From Micromonospora coerulea (lineage in GTDB: Bacteria; Actinomycetota; Actinomycetes; Mycobacteriales; Micromonosporaceae), in assembly GCF_016598485.1 (NCBI RefSeq), contig NZ_JAEMUW010000008.1:1-64000 (forward strand): a stretch of DNA of 64,000 bases, given 5' to 3'. Numbering within the stretch: position 1 is the stretch's first letter; each line of letters begins with the position of its first letter. Shown here piece after piece: positions 44,049-53,860 of the stretch. The notes beneath the pieces are model-generated. The model was not told the origin of the DNA. It made no database searches and saw only the letters and a program-made list of their open reading frames with translations. Both the position numbers and the translations under genes were made by a program.

Positions 44049-44642
44049 ATGTACGAGGGTGCCATCCAGGACCTGATCGACGAGTTGGGGCGGCTGCCGG
44101 GCGTGGGCCCGAAGAGCGCCCAGCGGATCGCCTTCCACGTCCTGTCGGCGGATCCGGCCGACGTGAACCGGCTGGCCGGCGCGCTGCGCAAGGTCAAGGA
44201 GCTGGTGCGGTTCTGCACCACCTGCTTCAACGTGGCCGAGTCGGAGCAGTGCCGGATCTGCCGCGACTCGCGGCGCACCGACGAGGTGCTCTGCGTGGTC
44301 GAGGAGCCGAAGGACGTGGTGGCGATCGAGCGGACCGGTGAGTTCCGCGGGCGCTACCACGTGCTCGGCGGCGCGATCAATCCGCTGGAGGGGATCGGCC
44401 CGGACAACCTGCGGATCCGTGAGCTGATGACCCGGCTGAGCGGCGGCACGGTGCGGGAGCTGATCCTTGCCACCGACCCGAACACCGAGGGCGAGGCGAC
44501 CGCGACGTACCTGGCGTTGATGGTCAAGCCGATGGGAATCTCGGTGACCCGGCTGGCCAGCGGGCTGCCGGTCGGTGGCGACCTGGAGTACGCCGACGAG
44601 ATCACCCTGGGCCGGGCGTTCGAGGGCCGCCGGGCGGTCTGA
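44049..44642 (+). CDS. recR: Recombination mediator protein RecR
   Basis: 197 aa, full length. Helix-hairpin-helix ([18 protein letters not shown]), four-cysteine zinc finger ([16 protein letters not shown]) and Toprim domain ([17 protein letters not shown]) are all present. Acts with RecO/RecF to load RecA on gapped DNA. Ends in a strong terminator. Confidence 0.96.
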   Translation: MYEGAIQDLIDELGRLPGVGPKSAQRIAFHVLSADPADVNRLAGALRKVKELVRFCTTCFNVAESEQCRICRDSRRTDEVLCVVEEPKDVVAIERTGEFRGRYHVLGGAINPLEGIGPDNLRIRELMTRLSGGTVRELILATDPNTEGEATATYLALMVKPMGISVTRLASGLPVGGDLEYADEITLGRAFEGRRAV

Positions 44643-44656
44643 CCGACGCGTAGGCC

Positions 44657-44688
44657 CTGGCCGGCACCCTCCTGAGGGTGCCGGCCAG
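44657..44688 (+). terminator. Terminator of the dnaX-ybaB-recR operon
   Basis: A 14-bp perfect stem (44657-44670 with 44675-44688) and loop CCTG, 14 nt after the recR stop. The remaining stretch to 44972 holds no gene. Confidence 0.8.
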
Positions 44689-44947
44689 CTTCGTCCGCGT
44701 ACCCGGTATGTGGGATGAGTGCCGAGCGCCACGTGCCGGGCAGCGGGTCCGCCAGCTGGGCGGTTTGTAGCGATCCGTCCGATCCCACGATCGGCCTCCT
44801 GCTGTGACAGTCCCGTTTGTCTGGAGATCCGGCGCTGTCAGACCCGGCTACTTGGTGTCGGCTTGATAGCGATTGGCTCACGGGCGTTCCGCTTCTGTGT
44901 GTCGTGTCATAGCCTCCCGCTCACGGACTGAGCCACAACTCGGCGTG

Positions 44948-44961
44948 GTCATGCGCATGAC
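44948..44961. promoter_or_regulatory. Perfect 14-bp palindrome just upstream of the ABC operon
   Basis: GTCATGC-GCATGAC (44948-44961) ends 4 nt before the ribosome site of the binding-protein gene. A regulator dimer bound here could block the promoter or the mRNA 5' end could fold. The upstream part of this 330-nt gap shows no other clear signal. Confidence 0.4.
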
Positions 44962-44972
44962 AGAGGTGAGAG

Positions 44973-46643
44973 ATGCAGGCAGGCAGGCTTAAAGCGGCCG
45001 TGGCCCTCGCGGCCGCTGCCGCTCTGGCGGTCGGGGCGTCCGGCTGCGCCAAGAGCGAGCGCGACGATGCGGGCGGTGGCGCCAAGACTGGTGGCACCTT
45101 CGTCTTCGCGGGGGCCGGTGACCCGAAGAACTTCGACCCGATCTTCAACGACGACGGTGAGTCGTTCCGGCCGATCCGCCAGATGTACGACACCCTCATC
45201 CAGAACAAGCCGGGCACGGCCGATCTGCAGGGCGCCCTGGCGGAGAGCTGGGAGCACGACGCCGAGGGCAAGGTCTGGACCTTCAAGCTCCGCAAGGGCG
45301 TGAAGTTCCACGACGGCACCCCCTTCAACGCGGCCGCGGTCTGCTTCAACTTCGACCGCTGGTTCAACATGAAGGGCGCCGCCGCCCAGTCCCAGATGAT
45401 CTACTACTCGGACGTCTTCGGCGGCTTCGCCAAGAACGAGGCCGAGGGCGTCGGCAAGCCGGTCTACAACAAGTGCGAGGCCAAGGACGACGGCACCGCC
45501 GTCGTCACGATGAACCAGTACAAGGGCGCCTTCCCCGGTGCCTTCGCGCTGACCGCGCTGTCGATCGCCAGCCCCGAGGCGCTGAAGAAGTACGACGCCG
45601 ACGCGGTGAAGCAGAACGGCGACTCCTTCGAGTACAGCGCGTTCGCCAACGAGCACCCGGTCGGCACCGGCCCGTTCTCCTTCGGCGGGTGGGACAAGGC
45701 CAAGGGTGAGATCACCCTGAACCGGAACCCCGACTACTGGGGCGACAAGGCCAAGGTCGACAAGCTCGTCATCAAGGTCATCAAGGATGAGAACACCCGC
45801 AAGCAGGAGCTGCGCGCCGGCACCGTCCAGGGCATCGACTTCCCGGCCCCGGCCGACCGCAAGGCGCTCTCCGGTGAGGGCTTCCAGGTTCTTGACCGCC
45901 CGGCGTTCAACATCCTCTACCTGGGCTTCAACCAGAAGAACCCGAAGCTGAAGGACCTGCGGGTGCGGCAGGCGATCGCCTACGCCCTCAACCGTCAGCA
46001 GCTCGTCCAGACCAAGGGCCCGGGTGGCACCAAGGTCGCCGATGAGTTCATGCCGGACACCGTGCTCGGCTACGCCTCCGACGTGCAGAAGTACGAGTAC
46101 AACCCGGAGAAGGCCAAGCAGCTGCTCAAGGACGCGGGCGTGCAGAACCTGACGCTCAACTTCTACTACCCGACCGACGTCTCCCGGCCGTACATGCCGA
46201 ACCCGCAGGAGATCTTCACCGTCCTCGCCAACGACCTGCAGGCCGTGGGCATCAAGGTCAACGGTGTGGCCCGCCCGTGGAACGGTGGCTACAAGGACGA
46301 CGTGCAGCAGTTCGGCAAGCAGGACCTGCACATCCTCGGCTGGACCGGTGACTACAACGACCCGGGCAACTTCGTCGGCACCTTCTTCGGTCGCGGCAAG
46401 GTCGAGTTCGGCGACCAGGCGATGACCGAGATGTTCGACGCCATCACCAAGGCCGACGGCACCGTCGACGAGGCCGGCAAGAAGGCCGCCTGGGAGCAGG
46501 TCAACCGCGACATTGCCGCCAAGTGGCTGCCGGCCGTGCCGATCTGGCACGCCCCGCCGGCCATCGTGGTGACCAAGGACGTCAAGGGTCTGGTCGCCAG
46601 CCCGCTGACCGACGAGCGGTTCAACACGGTCAGCGTCGGCTGA
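44973..46643 (+). CDS. ABC transporter substrate-binding lipoprotein, family 5 (peptide/nickel type)
   Basis: 556 aa. The signal peptide ends in lipobox GASGC (Cys25). The mature part is an SBP_bac_5 fold with the family motif AESWEHDAEGKVWTFKLRKG followed by VKFHDGTPF, and the later DLRVRQAIAYALNR. Binds oligopeptides or similar solutes outside and passes them to the permeases downstream. Low use of rare codons and many AAG/GAG codons suggest high expression. Confidence 0.93.
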   Translation: MQAGRLKAAVALAAAAALAVGASGCAKSERDDAGGGAKTGGTFVFAGAGDPKNFDPIFNDDGESFRPIRQMYDTLIQNKPGTADLQGALAESWEHDAEGKVWTFKLRKGVKFHDGTPFNAAAVCFNFDRWFNMKGAAAQSQMIYYSDVFGGFAKNEAEGVGKPVYNKCEAKDDGTAVVTMNQYKGAFPGAFALTALSIASPEALKKYDADAVKQNGDSFEYSAFANEHPVGTGPFSFGGWDKAKGEITLNRNPDYWGDKAKVDKLVIKVIKDENTRKQELRAGTVQGIDFPAPADRKALSGEGFQVLDRPAFNILYLGFNQKNPKLKDLRVRQAIAYALNRQQLVQTKGPGGTKVADEFMPDTVLGYASDVQKYEYNPEKAKQLLKDAGVQNLTLNFYYPTDVSRPYMPNPQEIFTVLANDLQAVGIKVNGVARPWNGGYKDDVQQFGKQDLHILGWTGDYNDPGNFVGTFFGRGKVEFGDQAMTEMFDAITKADGTVDEAGKKAAWEQVNRDIAAKWLPAVPIWHAPPAIVVTKDVKGLVASPLTDERFNTVSVG

Positions 46644-46679
46644 ACACGACACTGATCCGCTGACGCCGTACGCGGAATC

Positions 46680-46714
46680 GGCCCGGGCCGGGCACACGCC
46701 CCGGCCCGGGCCGA
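46680..46714 (+). terminator. Intercistronic hairpin between the binding-protein and permease genes
   Basis: A 14-bp perfect G/C stem (46680-46693 with 46701-46714). Such partial terminators or 3'-end stabilisers raise the binding protein above the membrane parts of the same operon. Confidence 0.65.
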
Positions 46715-46746
46715 ACCGCTGTTATCGAGAATCTGGTGTGTGAGAG

Positions 46747-47754
46747 ATGTTGCGAGTCATCGTCCGCCGGCTGCTGCAGCTGGCGGTGACCCTGATAGCC
46801 CTGTCGGCGCTCATCTTCGTCTGGTTGCGGAACCTGCCCGGCGGCCCGATCGAGGCGCTGCTCGGCGAGCGCGCCACCCCTGAGCGCCGCGCCCTGCTGG
46901 TCAAGGCGCTCGGCTACGACCAGCCGATCCTGGTGCAGTACGCCAAGTTCATGCAGCGGGTCCTGACCGGCGACTTCGGCAACTCGATCCGGACCGGCGA
47001 CCCCGTCGCCGAGGTGATCGGTCGCGCCTTCCCGGCCACCATCGAGCTGGCCCTGGTCGCCATGATCATCGCGATCGGGCTCGGCGTGCCGCTCGGCTAC
47101 CTCGCCGCCCGGCACCACGGCCGGCTGCTGGACAACCTGAGCATCGCCGGCACGCTGCTCGGCATCTCGATCCCCATCTTCTTCCTGGGCTACCTGCTCA
47201 AGGACGTCTTCACCCAGAACATCCACTGGTTCCCGCCCTCCGGGCGGCTCAGCACCGGCGTGGACAACACCGAGGTGACCGGCTTCTTCGTCCTCGACGG
47301 CCTGCTCACCCGTGAGTTCGACGCCACCGCCGACGCGCTGTGGCATCTCATCCTGCCGGCGCTCACCCTGGCCACCATCCCGCTGGCGGTGATCGTCCGG
47401 ATCACCCGGGCCAGCGTGCTGGACGTGCTCAACGAGGACTACGTGCGGACCGCCGAGGCCAAGGGCCTGCGGCACCGCGTCATCCGGGGCCGGCACATCC
47501 TGCGCAACGCCCTGCTGCCGGTGGTCACCATCATCGGCCTGCAGACCGGCGCGCTGCTCTCCGGCGCGGTGCTCACCGAGAAGGTCTACAACTGGGGCGG
47601 TCTGGGCACGCTGATCACCGACTCGATCAGCGGCGGTCGCGACTACCCGGTGCTCCAGGCGCTGATCCTGCTGGCCGCGCTGGTCTTCGTGGTGGTCAAC
47701 CTCCTGGTCGACCTCTCCTACGCCTTCATCGACCCGAGGGTGCGTGTGCGATGA
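46747..47754 (+). CDS. ABC transporter permease, DppB/OppB type
   Basis: 335 aa with six helices. The N-terminal VIVRRLLQLAVTLIALSALI and the EAA loop (EDYVRTAEAKGLRHRVIRGRH) are typical for the first permease of peptide/nickel importers. Its stop overlaps the ATG of the next permease (ATGA). Confidence 0.95.
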   Translation: MLRVIVRRLLQLAVTLIALSALIFVWLRNLPGGPIEALLGERATPERRALLVKALGYDQPILVQYAKFMQRVLTGDFGNSIRTGDPVAEVIGRAFPATIELALVAMIIAIGLGVPLGYLAARHHGRLLDNLSIAGTLLGISIPIFFLGYLLKDVFTQNIHWFPPSGRLSTGVDNTEVTGFFVLDGLLTREFDATADALWHLILPALTLATIPLAVIVRITRASVLDVLNEDYVRTAEAKGLRHRVIRGRHILRNALLPVVTIIGLQTGALLSGAVLTEKVYNWGGLGTLITDSISGGRDYPVLQALILLAALVFVVVNLLVDLSYAFIDPRVRVR

Positions 47755-48791
47755 GTGACCCGATCACCCGGCCCGGCGTGGCCGCCCCCCGCGACGGCGC
47801 GGACCAGCCCGGCACCGACGAGCGCCGTCCGGGCATGAGCGAGCGCGGCATCGGACTGCTCGGCGAGCGCAAGAAGGCGCGACTGGAGGAACTGGCCCGC
47901 GCGAGCGCCGACAAGGGCGGCGTGAGCCTCGTCCGAGACGCGATCCGTCGGCTGCGACGCAACCCCGTTGCCATCGTCGGCGCGTCGATCGTCGCGCTCT
48001 TCGTCCTGATGGCGATCTTCGCGCCGCTGCTCGCGCCACACGACCCGGCGCAGCGCTTCGACGAGCTCACGAAGAACCTGACCGTCGACAACATTCCCGG
48101 TGCCAGCAGCGAGTTCCCGCTCGGATCCGACCCACTCGGGCGGGACTTCTTCTCCCGCATGATCTACGGGGCCCGGCAGACCCTCTTCGTCGGCGTGGTC
48201 GCCACCCTGATCGGGCTGAGCCTCGGCGTGCTCATCGGGGCGATCTCCGGCGCCTTCGGCGGCTGGGTCGACAACATCATGATGCGCTTCACCGACGTGA
48301 TGCTGGCCCTGCCCGCCCTGCTGCTAGCGATCAGCCTGGTGGCCATGGCCAGCCGGTCCAGCCAGTGGACGGTCATCTTCGCGGTGGCCATCGTCAACGT
48401 GCCGATCTTCGCCCGGCTGCTGCGTGGTTCGATGCTGGCCCAGCGGGAGAGCGACCACGTGCTGGCCGCCCGGGCGCTGGGCGTGAAGCAACGCAACATC
48501 GTGCTCCGGCACATGCTGCCCAACGCGATGACCGCGGTGATCGTGCAGGCCACGTTGACCCTGTCCACCGCCATCCTGGAGGCCGCCTCGCTCTCTTTCC
48601 TCGGGCTCGGCGACCCGGACATCAACCGCGCCGAGTGGGGTCTGATGCTCGGTGTGGACGGTCAGCGCTATTTCGAGGTCCGTCCCGAACTTGCCTACTA
48701 CCCGGCGCTCGCGATCATCGTGGTGGCGCTCGGCTTCACCCTGCTCGGTGAGGCGATGCGCGAGGCGATCGACCCGAAGAACCGACGGTGA
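47751..48791 (+). CDS. ABC transporter permease, DppC/OppC type
   Basis: 346 aa. A polar N-terminal tail of about 75 residues precedes the OppC N-terminal helix (PVAIVGASIVALFVLMAIFA) and the BPD_transp_1 domain with PLGSDPLGRDFFSRMIYGAR. The EAA loop reads ARALGVKQRNIVLRHMLPN. ATG 47751 overlaps the upstream stop, so translation is coupled. Confidence 0.95.
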   Translation: MSDPITRPGVAAPRDGADQPGTDERRPGMSERGIGLLGERKKARLEELARASADKGGVSLVRDAIRRLRRNPVAIVGASIVALFVLMAIFAPLLAPHDPAQRFDELTKNLTVDNIPGASSEFPLGSDPLGRDFFSRMIYGARQTLFVGVVATLIGLSLGVLIGAISGAFGGWVDNIMMRFTDVMLALPALLLAISLVAMASRSSQWTVIFAVAIVNVPIFARLLRGSMLAQRESDHVLAARALGVKQRNIVLRHMLPNAMTAVIVQATLTLSTAILEAASLSFLGLGDPDINRAEWGLMLGVDGQRYFEVRPELAYYPALAIIVVALGFTLLGEAMREAIDPKNRR

Positions 48792-48903
48792 CGGCGATGC
48801 GACGGACCAGCACGGCCGGCGGACGCCGGCGGGGAGCGCGCGGAGTGAGCTTGCGGGGCCCGCAGTCGCGAGCGAAGGACCAGCATGATGAGGAAGTGAA
48901 CCA

Positions 48904-49890
48904 ATGAGCCTGCTCGACGTACGCGATCTGAGTGTGGTGTTCCAGCGCCGCGGTGAGCGGCCGTTCACCGCGGTCGACAAGGTGAGCTTCAGCGTGGAGC
49001 CGGGGCAGACCGTCGGCCTGGTCGGCGAGTCCGGCTGCGGTAAGAGCGTGACCAGCCTGGCGATCATGGGTCTGCTGCCACAGCGGGGCAACAAGGTCAC
49101 CGGTGAGGTGCTCTTCGAGGGCGCCAACCTGCTCGAGCTGCGTCCGGACGACATGCGGGACCGGCGCGGCCGGGACATCGGCATGATCTTCCAGGACCCG
49201 CTCTCCTCGCTGAACCCGGTGATCCCGATCGGAGTGCAGGTCGCCGAGGTGCTCGAACGGCACCAGGGGATGGACCGGAGGAAGGCCCTGCGGGAGGCCC
49301 GGCAGCTGCTTGACGCGGTCGGCATCCCGGACCCGGAACGCCGGCTCAAGGAGTACCCGCACCAGATCTCCGGCGGGATGCGACAGCGCGCGCTGATCGC
49401 CATCGCACTGGCCTGCAAGCCACGGCTGCTGATCGCCGACGAGCCGACCACCGCGTTGGACGTGACCATCCAGGCACAGATCCTCACCCTGCTCAAGCAA
49501 CTCGTCGACGAGACCGGCACCGCGCTCATCATGATCACGCACGACCTCGGTGTGGTGGCCGGCCTCTGCGACACCGTCAACGTGCTCTACGGCGGCAAGG
49601 TGGTGGAGCGGGCGGCCCGGCACGAGCTGTTCGCCCGGCCCAGGCATCCGTACACGCACGGTCTGTTGAACTCCGTGCCGAGGCTGGACTCGGTGCGCGG
49701 TGAGCGGCTGCACGCCATCCGGGGCTCGGTGGCCGACAACATCCCGTGGACCGAGGGGTGCGCCTTCGCGCCCCGCTGCAACTACGTGGTGGACGCCTGT
49801 CTGGAGGGCGCACCCCCGCTGGAGCCGACCGCGACAGGCGGCGACCTGCGATGCAACAACCCCGTTCCGGTGGAGGTGACGGTGCCGTGA
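48904..49890 (+). CDS. ABC transporter ATP-binding protein, DppD/OppD type
   Basis: 328 aa. Walker A GESGCGKS, signature ISGGMRQR, Walker [13 protein letters not shown] and the oligopeptide C-terminal extension with cysteines ([17 protein letters not shown]), which may hold an iron-sulfur cluster in this family. A 112-nt spacer separates it from the permease. Its stop overlaps the next start (GTGA). Confidence 0.95.
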   Translation: MSLLDVRDLSVVFQRRGERPFTAVDKVSFSVEPGQTVGLVGESGCGKSVTSLAIMGLLPQRGNKVTGEVLFEGANLLELRPDDMRDRRGRDIGMIFQDPLSSLNPVIPIGVQVAEVLERHQGMDRRKALREARQLLDAVGIPDPERRLKEYPHQISGGMRQRALIAIALACKPRLLIADEPTTALDVTIQAQILTLLKQLVDETGTALIMITHDLGVVAGLCDTVNVLYGGKVVERAARHELFARPRHPYTHGLLNSVPRLDSVRGERLHAIRGSVADNIPWTEGCAFAPRCNYVVDACLEGAPPLEPTATGGDLRCNNPVPVEVTVP

Positions 49891-50984
49891 CTGAACGTAC
49901 GGAACCATTGGTCGAACTGCGCGACGTCAAGGTCCACTTCCCGATCAAGAGCGGTCTGCTCGTCGACCGCACTGTGGGGTACGTCTACGCGGTCGACGGC
50001 GTCTCGTTGTCGATCAACGCGGGTGAGACCTACGGGCTGGTCGGCGAGTCCGGTTGCGGCAAGTCCACGCTGGGACGCGGCCTGCTGCGGCTGGTCGAGC
50101 CGACCGACGGGGAGATCGTCTTCGACGGCATCGACGTCCGCTCGCTCAAGGGCGAGTCGCTGCGCCGGGCCCGTCGCCGGATGCAGATGATCTTCCAGGA
50201 TCCGCTGTCCAGCCTGGACCCCCGGCAGTCGGTGGAGTCCCTGCTAATCGAAGGGCTCAAGGCGCACGGCCTGGCCGACGACAAGGCGGCCACCGGCAAG
50301 CGGCTCCGGGAGACCCTGGAGGCGGTCGGCCTGCCCGCCTCGGCGCTGCGCAAGTACCCGCACGAGTTCTCCGGCGGCCAGCGGCAGCGGATCGGCATCG
50401 CCCGTGCGCTGGTGCTCAACCCGGAGCTCATCGTGGCCGACGAGCCCGTCTCGGCGCTCGACGTGTCGATCCAGGCGCAGGTGCTCAACCTGCTGGAGGA
50501 CCTGCAGAACGAGCGCGGGCTGACGTACCTGATCATCGCGCACGACCTGGCGGTGGTCCGGCACATCGCCGACACGGTCGGCGTGATGTACCTGGGTGGC
50601 CTGGTGGAGGAGGCGTCCAGCGACGACCTCTACCGGGAGCCGATGCACCCGTACACGAGAGCGTTGATGTCGGCGGTCCCGGTGCCGGACCCGCTGGTGG
50701 AGGACCGCCGTGAGCGGATCCTGCTCGCCGGCGACCTCCCCTCGCCGACCAACCCACCGGCCGGATGTCGCTTCCACACGCGGTGCCCATGGGCCCAGCC
50801 GACCCGCTGCGCCGACGAGCGGCCGGCGCTGCGCGACGTGCTCGGCGGGCACCGGGTGGCCTGCCACTACGCCGAAGAGATCGCGGCCGGCCGGATCCGC
50901 CCGCACGAGGTGGAGCCGGAACTGGTCCGCCCGGACGACGGTGGGGCGCCGGGTGACACCGGTGAGCTGATCCCGACCCCGTGA
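49887..50984 (+). CDS. ABC transporter ATP-binding protein, DppF/OppF type
   Basis: 365 aa. Walker [10 protein letters not shown], signature FSGGQRQR, Walker [14 protein letters not shown]-terminal oligo_HPY region with [18 protein letters not shown] 49887 overlaps the preceding stop. Last gene of the operon; a strong hairpin follows. The sugar/peptide class cannot be fixed, but the five-gene set is complete. Confidence 0.95.
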   Translation: MTERTEPLVELRDVKVHFPIKSGLLVDRTVGYVYAVDGVSLSINAGETYGLVGESGCGKSTLGRGLLRLVEPTDGEIVFDGIDVRSLKGESLRRARRRMQMIFQDPLSSLDPRQSVESLLIEGLKAHGLADDKAATGKRLRETLEAVGLPASALRKYPHEFSGGQRQRIGIARALVLNPELIVADEPVSALDVSIQAQVLNLLEDLQNERGLTYLIIAHDLAVVRHIADTVGVMYLGGLVEEASSDDLYREPMHPYTRALMSAVPVPDPLVEDRRERILLAGDLPSPTNPPAGCRFHTRCPWAQPTRCADERPALRDVLGGHRVACHYAEEIAAGRIRPHEVEPELVRPDDGGAPGDTGELIPTP

Positions 50985-50991
50985 CGACGGC

Positions 50992-51028
50992 ACGAGGCCC
51001 CTTCCCCGCATCGGGGAAGGGGCCTCGT
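50992..51028. terminator. Bidirectional terminator after the ABC operon
   Basis: A 16-bp perfect stem (50992-51007 with 51013-51028) and a 5-nt loop. It lies in the 54-nt gap between convergent stops. Confidence 0.85.
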
Positions 51029-51038
51029 CGGTCCCGGG

Positions 51039-51533
51039 TCAGCCCTTTGGGCGGTTGAGCAGGGCGACCGCGATGCCGTGCACCGCGTCCAGCCCGGACG
51101 GGTCGGCCAGCGCCACCTTCGCGCCGGTCACCGCGTACCACTCGTCGGCGTCTTTGTACTGCACCCGCAGGGTGACCTGGCCGTCGGCGTACTCGGTACG
51201 CAGGGTCAGCTCGCCCGTCACCACGCCCGCCTCGTCGGTCATCACCCCGCCCGGCCCGGCCGTGATGTCCGCGGTCCGCTGCTGCGCCCCGCCGCCGGCC
51301 GTGGCGCCCCCGGCCGGGCTGGCCGGCGCGGCGGGCGCGGCCGGGTTGGCGTCGGCGGACATGCCCGCCCCGGACACGTCCGCGGGTGCCGCCGGGGCGC
51401 CGTCCACGGTCATCCCGGCCGTGGTCGGTCCGGTGCCACCGCCGGTGGCCGCCGCGGCGTCCTTGCGCCCGGCGTCCGGCATCTGCTCCGGGGCGGGCGT
51501 CGCCCCGGCTCCGGTCACGGCTTGCTCGCCCAT
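51039..51533 (-). CDS. Hypothetical protein with low-complexity N-terminus
   Basis: 164 aa. Residues 1-85 are Ala/Gly/Pro-rich and disordered; the C-terminal 75 residues form a small alpha/beta domain (ELTLRTEYADGQVTLRVQYK, DADEWYAVTGAKVALAD). No family recognised. ATG 51533 has GGAGGG upstream and overlaps the end of the HNH gene by 19 nt, so it is translated from the same mRNA. Confidence 0.65.
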   Translation of the reverse strand: MGEQAVTGAGATPAPEQMPDAGRKDAAAATGGGTGPTTAGMTVDGAPAAPADVSGAGMSADANPAAPAAPASPAGGATAGGGAQQRTADITAGPGGVMTDEAGVVTGELTLRTEYADGQVTLRVQYKDADEWYAVTGAKVALADPSGLDAVHGIAVALLNRPKG

Positions 51534-52171
51534 GTGCAGCCCTCCAACATGTCGGTGAGAGCGGCCTTCTCGGCACTGGTCACCGTCAGCCGCCAGTAGT
51601 GCTTGACCGTCACCCAGTCGGCGGCGTACTGGCACCAGTACGAGCGGTTCGCCGGCTTCCACTGGGCGGGGTCCTGGTCACCCTTTGCCCGGTTGGAGGT
51701 CAGGGAAACCGCGATGAGCTGCGGGCGGGTCAGGTCGTTGGCGAAGTCGCCGCGCTTGGAGTCGTCCCACTCGTCCGCGCCGGAACGCCAGGCGTTGGCC
51801 AGCGGCACCACGTGGTCGATGTCCACGTCGGCGGGGTCGGTGAAGACCCGGCCGTCGTAGACGCTCTCCCAGCGGCCGCCCACCACGTTGCAGCCCGACA
51901 ACTTGATGTGTTCGCCGTCGCGCTGCAGCACGCTGTCCCGGACGTCGCAGTTCTTCCCGGTGTCCCGCCAGTGGGGGAACCGGGAGCGGCTGTAGCCCTT
52001 CATCGACCCGGCGCTCGCGACGGTCAGCTCGGCCAGTTGCTCGCTGACGTTGCCGGCGCTGCTCGGCGGGGTGTCCGGCTCAACGGTCAGCTCGCAGCCG
52101 GCCGCGCCGAGGGCGATCGCCGCGGCGAGCGCGGCGGCCACCGCGACGCGAGCTCCTGATCTGGTACGCAC
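51515..52171 (-). CDS. Secreted HNH-type nuclease family lipoprotein (DUF1524/GmrSD C-terminal-like)
   Basis: 218 aa. A signal sequence ends in lipobox GAAGC. The mature domain has the His-Asn-His-like site VDIDHVVPLANAWRSG and the downstream LTRPQLIAVSLTSNRAKGDQ with Trp-rich end, as in secreted actinobacterial HNH proteins related to the GmrSD C-terminal domain. It probably degrades DNA or RNA outside the cell. GTG 52171 follows GAGAGG. Divergent from the DHA2 exporter gene. Confidence 0.88.
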   Translation of the reverse strand: MRTRSGARVAVAAALAAAIALGAAGCELTVEPDTPPSSAGNVSEQLAELTVASAGSMKGYSRSRFPHWRDTGKNCDVRDSVLQRDGEHIKLSGCNVVGGRWESVYDGRVFTDPADVDIDHVVPLANAWRSGADEWDDSKRGDFANDLTRPQLIAVSLTSNRAKGDQDPAQWKPANRSYWCQYAADWVTVKHYWRLTVTSAEKAALTDMLEGCTWASKP

Positions 52172-52280
52172 AGACGACACCTCTCCAGCTTGCGGGCTCC
52201 CGGCGATCCCGCACAGTACCCCCGGGCCGGTTTCCGAGATTTGTGGCGTCCGCAGTGGCATCACCGGCAGATTGGTGGCC

Positions 52281-53780
52281 ATGACCGCACCCGCACCCGC
52301 GCTCCGGACCGGCACCGCGGCCGGGCGGGGCACCCTGCTCGCCGCCATTCTCGCCTCGGGCATGGTGTTCCTGGACAGCACGGTGGTCAACGTGGCGCTG
52401 CCCCGCCTCGGGGCCGAACTCGGCGCGACCGTCGCGGGTCTGCAGTGGACGGTCAACGGCTACCTGCTGATGCTGGCCGCGTTCGTGCTGCTCGGCGGGG
52501 CGCTCGGCGACCGGTTCGGCCGTCGCCGGATCTTCCTGCTTGGGGTGGTGTGGTTCGCCGTGGCCTCCGTCCTGTGCGGCCTGGCCCAGGGCACCGGCGC
52601 GCTGATCGCGGCCCGGTTCCTGCAGGGCGCCGGCGGTGCGCTGCTCACCCCCGGTTCCCTCTCCGTGCTCCAGGCCAGCTTCCATCCCGACGACCGGGGG
52701 AAGGCGATCGGCACCTGGTCCGGCCTCTCCGGCGTCTCCACCGCCCTCGGCCCGCTCCTGGGCGGCTGGCTGATCGACGCGTTCTCCTGGCGGTGGATCT
52801 TCTTCATCAATCTGCCGCTGGCGGTGGCGGTGCTGGTCGCCGCGATGCGCTGGGTGCCGGAGAGCCGGGACGAGAGCGTGTCCCGGACCGGGGCGGGGCA
52901 GCGCCGATTCGACCTGGCCGGGACGCTGCTCGGCGCCCTCGGCCTCGGCGGTCTCACCTACGCCCTGATCGACGCCCCGGCCCGCGGTGCCGGCGCCCTG
53001 CCGGTGCTGGCGTCGGCGCTGGCCGGAGTCGTCGCCGCGGTGGTCTTCGTGCTGGTGGAACGGCGCCGCGGGGACACCGCGATGCTGCCCACCGCACTCT
53101 TCGCCAGCCGGCTCTTCTCGGTGCTCAACGTCTTCACGGTGCTGGTGTACGCGGCGCTCGGCGGTTTCAGCTTCTTCCTCGCCGTCTACCTGCAGAACGT
53201 GGTCGGCTGGTCCGCGCTGCTCACCGGCCTGGCCACCATGCCGCTGACGCTCCTGCTCCTGGTGGGCTCGGCCCGGGCGGGCGCGCTGTCGGCCCGGATC
53301 GGCCCGCGGCTGCCGCTCACCGTCGGCCCGGTGGTCGCCGCCGCCGGCCTGCTGCTGCTGAGGCGGGTCGGGGCGGGCGCGTCGTACTGGACCGACGTGC
53401 TGCCCGGGGTGGTCCTCTTCGGAGCGGGCTTGACCCTGGTCGTCGCGCCGCTGACCGCATCGGTGCTGGCCGCGGTCGCCGACCGGTTCGCCGGGGTGGC
53501 GAGCGGCTTCAACAACGCGGCCTCCCGGGTCGGGAGCCTGCTGGCCGTCGCCGCGCTGCCGTTGCTGGTCGGCCTCTCCGGCAGGGGATACGAGCAACAG
53601 GCCACGCTGACCGACGCCTTCCGCGGCGCGATGCTGTGGTGCGTGGGGCTGCTGCTGGCCGGCGCCGCGATGGCCGTGCTGCTGATCCACCCGCCGGCCC
53701 GGGAGGCGCCCCGTGCCCAGCCCGGCCCGCCGCTGCCCGCCTCGGTCCCGCCCGCCGAGCGCCGCCCTCGCGGGGCCTGA
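52281..53780 (+). CDS. MFS transporter, DHA2 (14-helix) family
   Basis: 499 aa with 14 predicted helices. Motif A (LGGALGDRFGRRRIFLLG), motif C-like GLSGVSTALGPLLGG and the first helix SGMVFLDSTVVNVALP are typical of the EmrB/QacA group of proton-driven drug exporters. Substrate unknown. ATG 52281 is the natural start. Confidence 0.93.
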   Translation: MTAPAPALRTGTAAGRGTLLAAILASGMVFLDSTVVNVALPRLGAELGATVAGLQWTVNGYLLMLAAFVLLGGALGDRFGRRRIFLLGVVWFAVASVLCGLAQGTGALIAARFLQGAGGALLTPGSLSVLQASFHPDDRGKAIGTWSGLSGVSTALGPLLGGWLIDAFSWRWIFFINLPLAVAVLVAAMRWVPESRDESVSRTGAGQRRFDLAGTLLGALGLGGLTYALIDAPARGAGALPVLASALAGVVAAVVFVLVERRRGDTAMLPTALFASRLFSVLNVFTVLVYAALGGFSFFLAVYLQNVVGWSALLTGLATMPLTLLLLVGSARAGALSARIGPRLPLTVGPVVAAAGLLLLRRVGAGASYWTDVLPGVVLFGAGLTLVVAPLTASVLAAVADRFAGVASGFNNAASRVGSLLAVAALPLLVGLSGRGYEQQATLTDAFRGAMLWCVGLLLAGAAMAVLLIHPPAREAPRAQPGPPLPASVPPAERRPRGA

Positions 53781-53860
53781 CGGGCGGGCGTCGGCTCGGT
53801 AGGGTGTGGCGGCGGCCACCGGGCGTAGCCGGGCGGCCCGACGACCGACCGGGTGGACCG

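Noticed and set aside
44949..46697. A 582-codon frame opposite the substrate-binding protein gene
   Set aside because: Long Leu/Val/Asp-rich shadow frame with no ribosome site; the + strand has a full lipoprotein and SBP_bac_5 signature.
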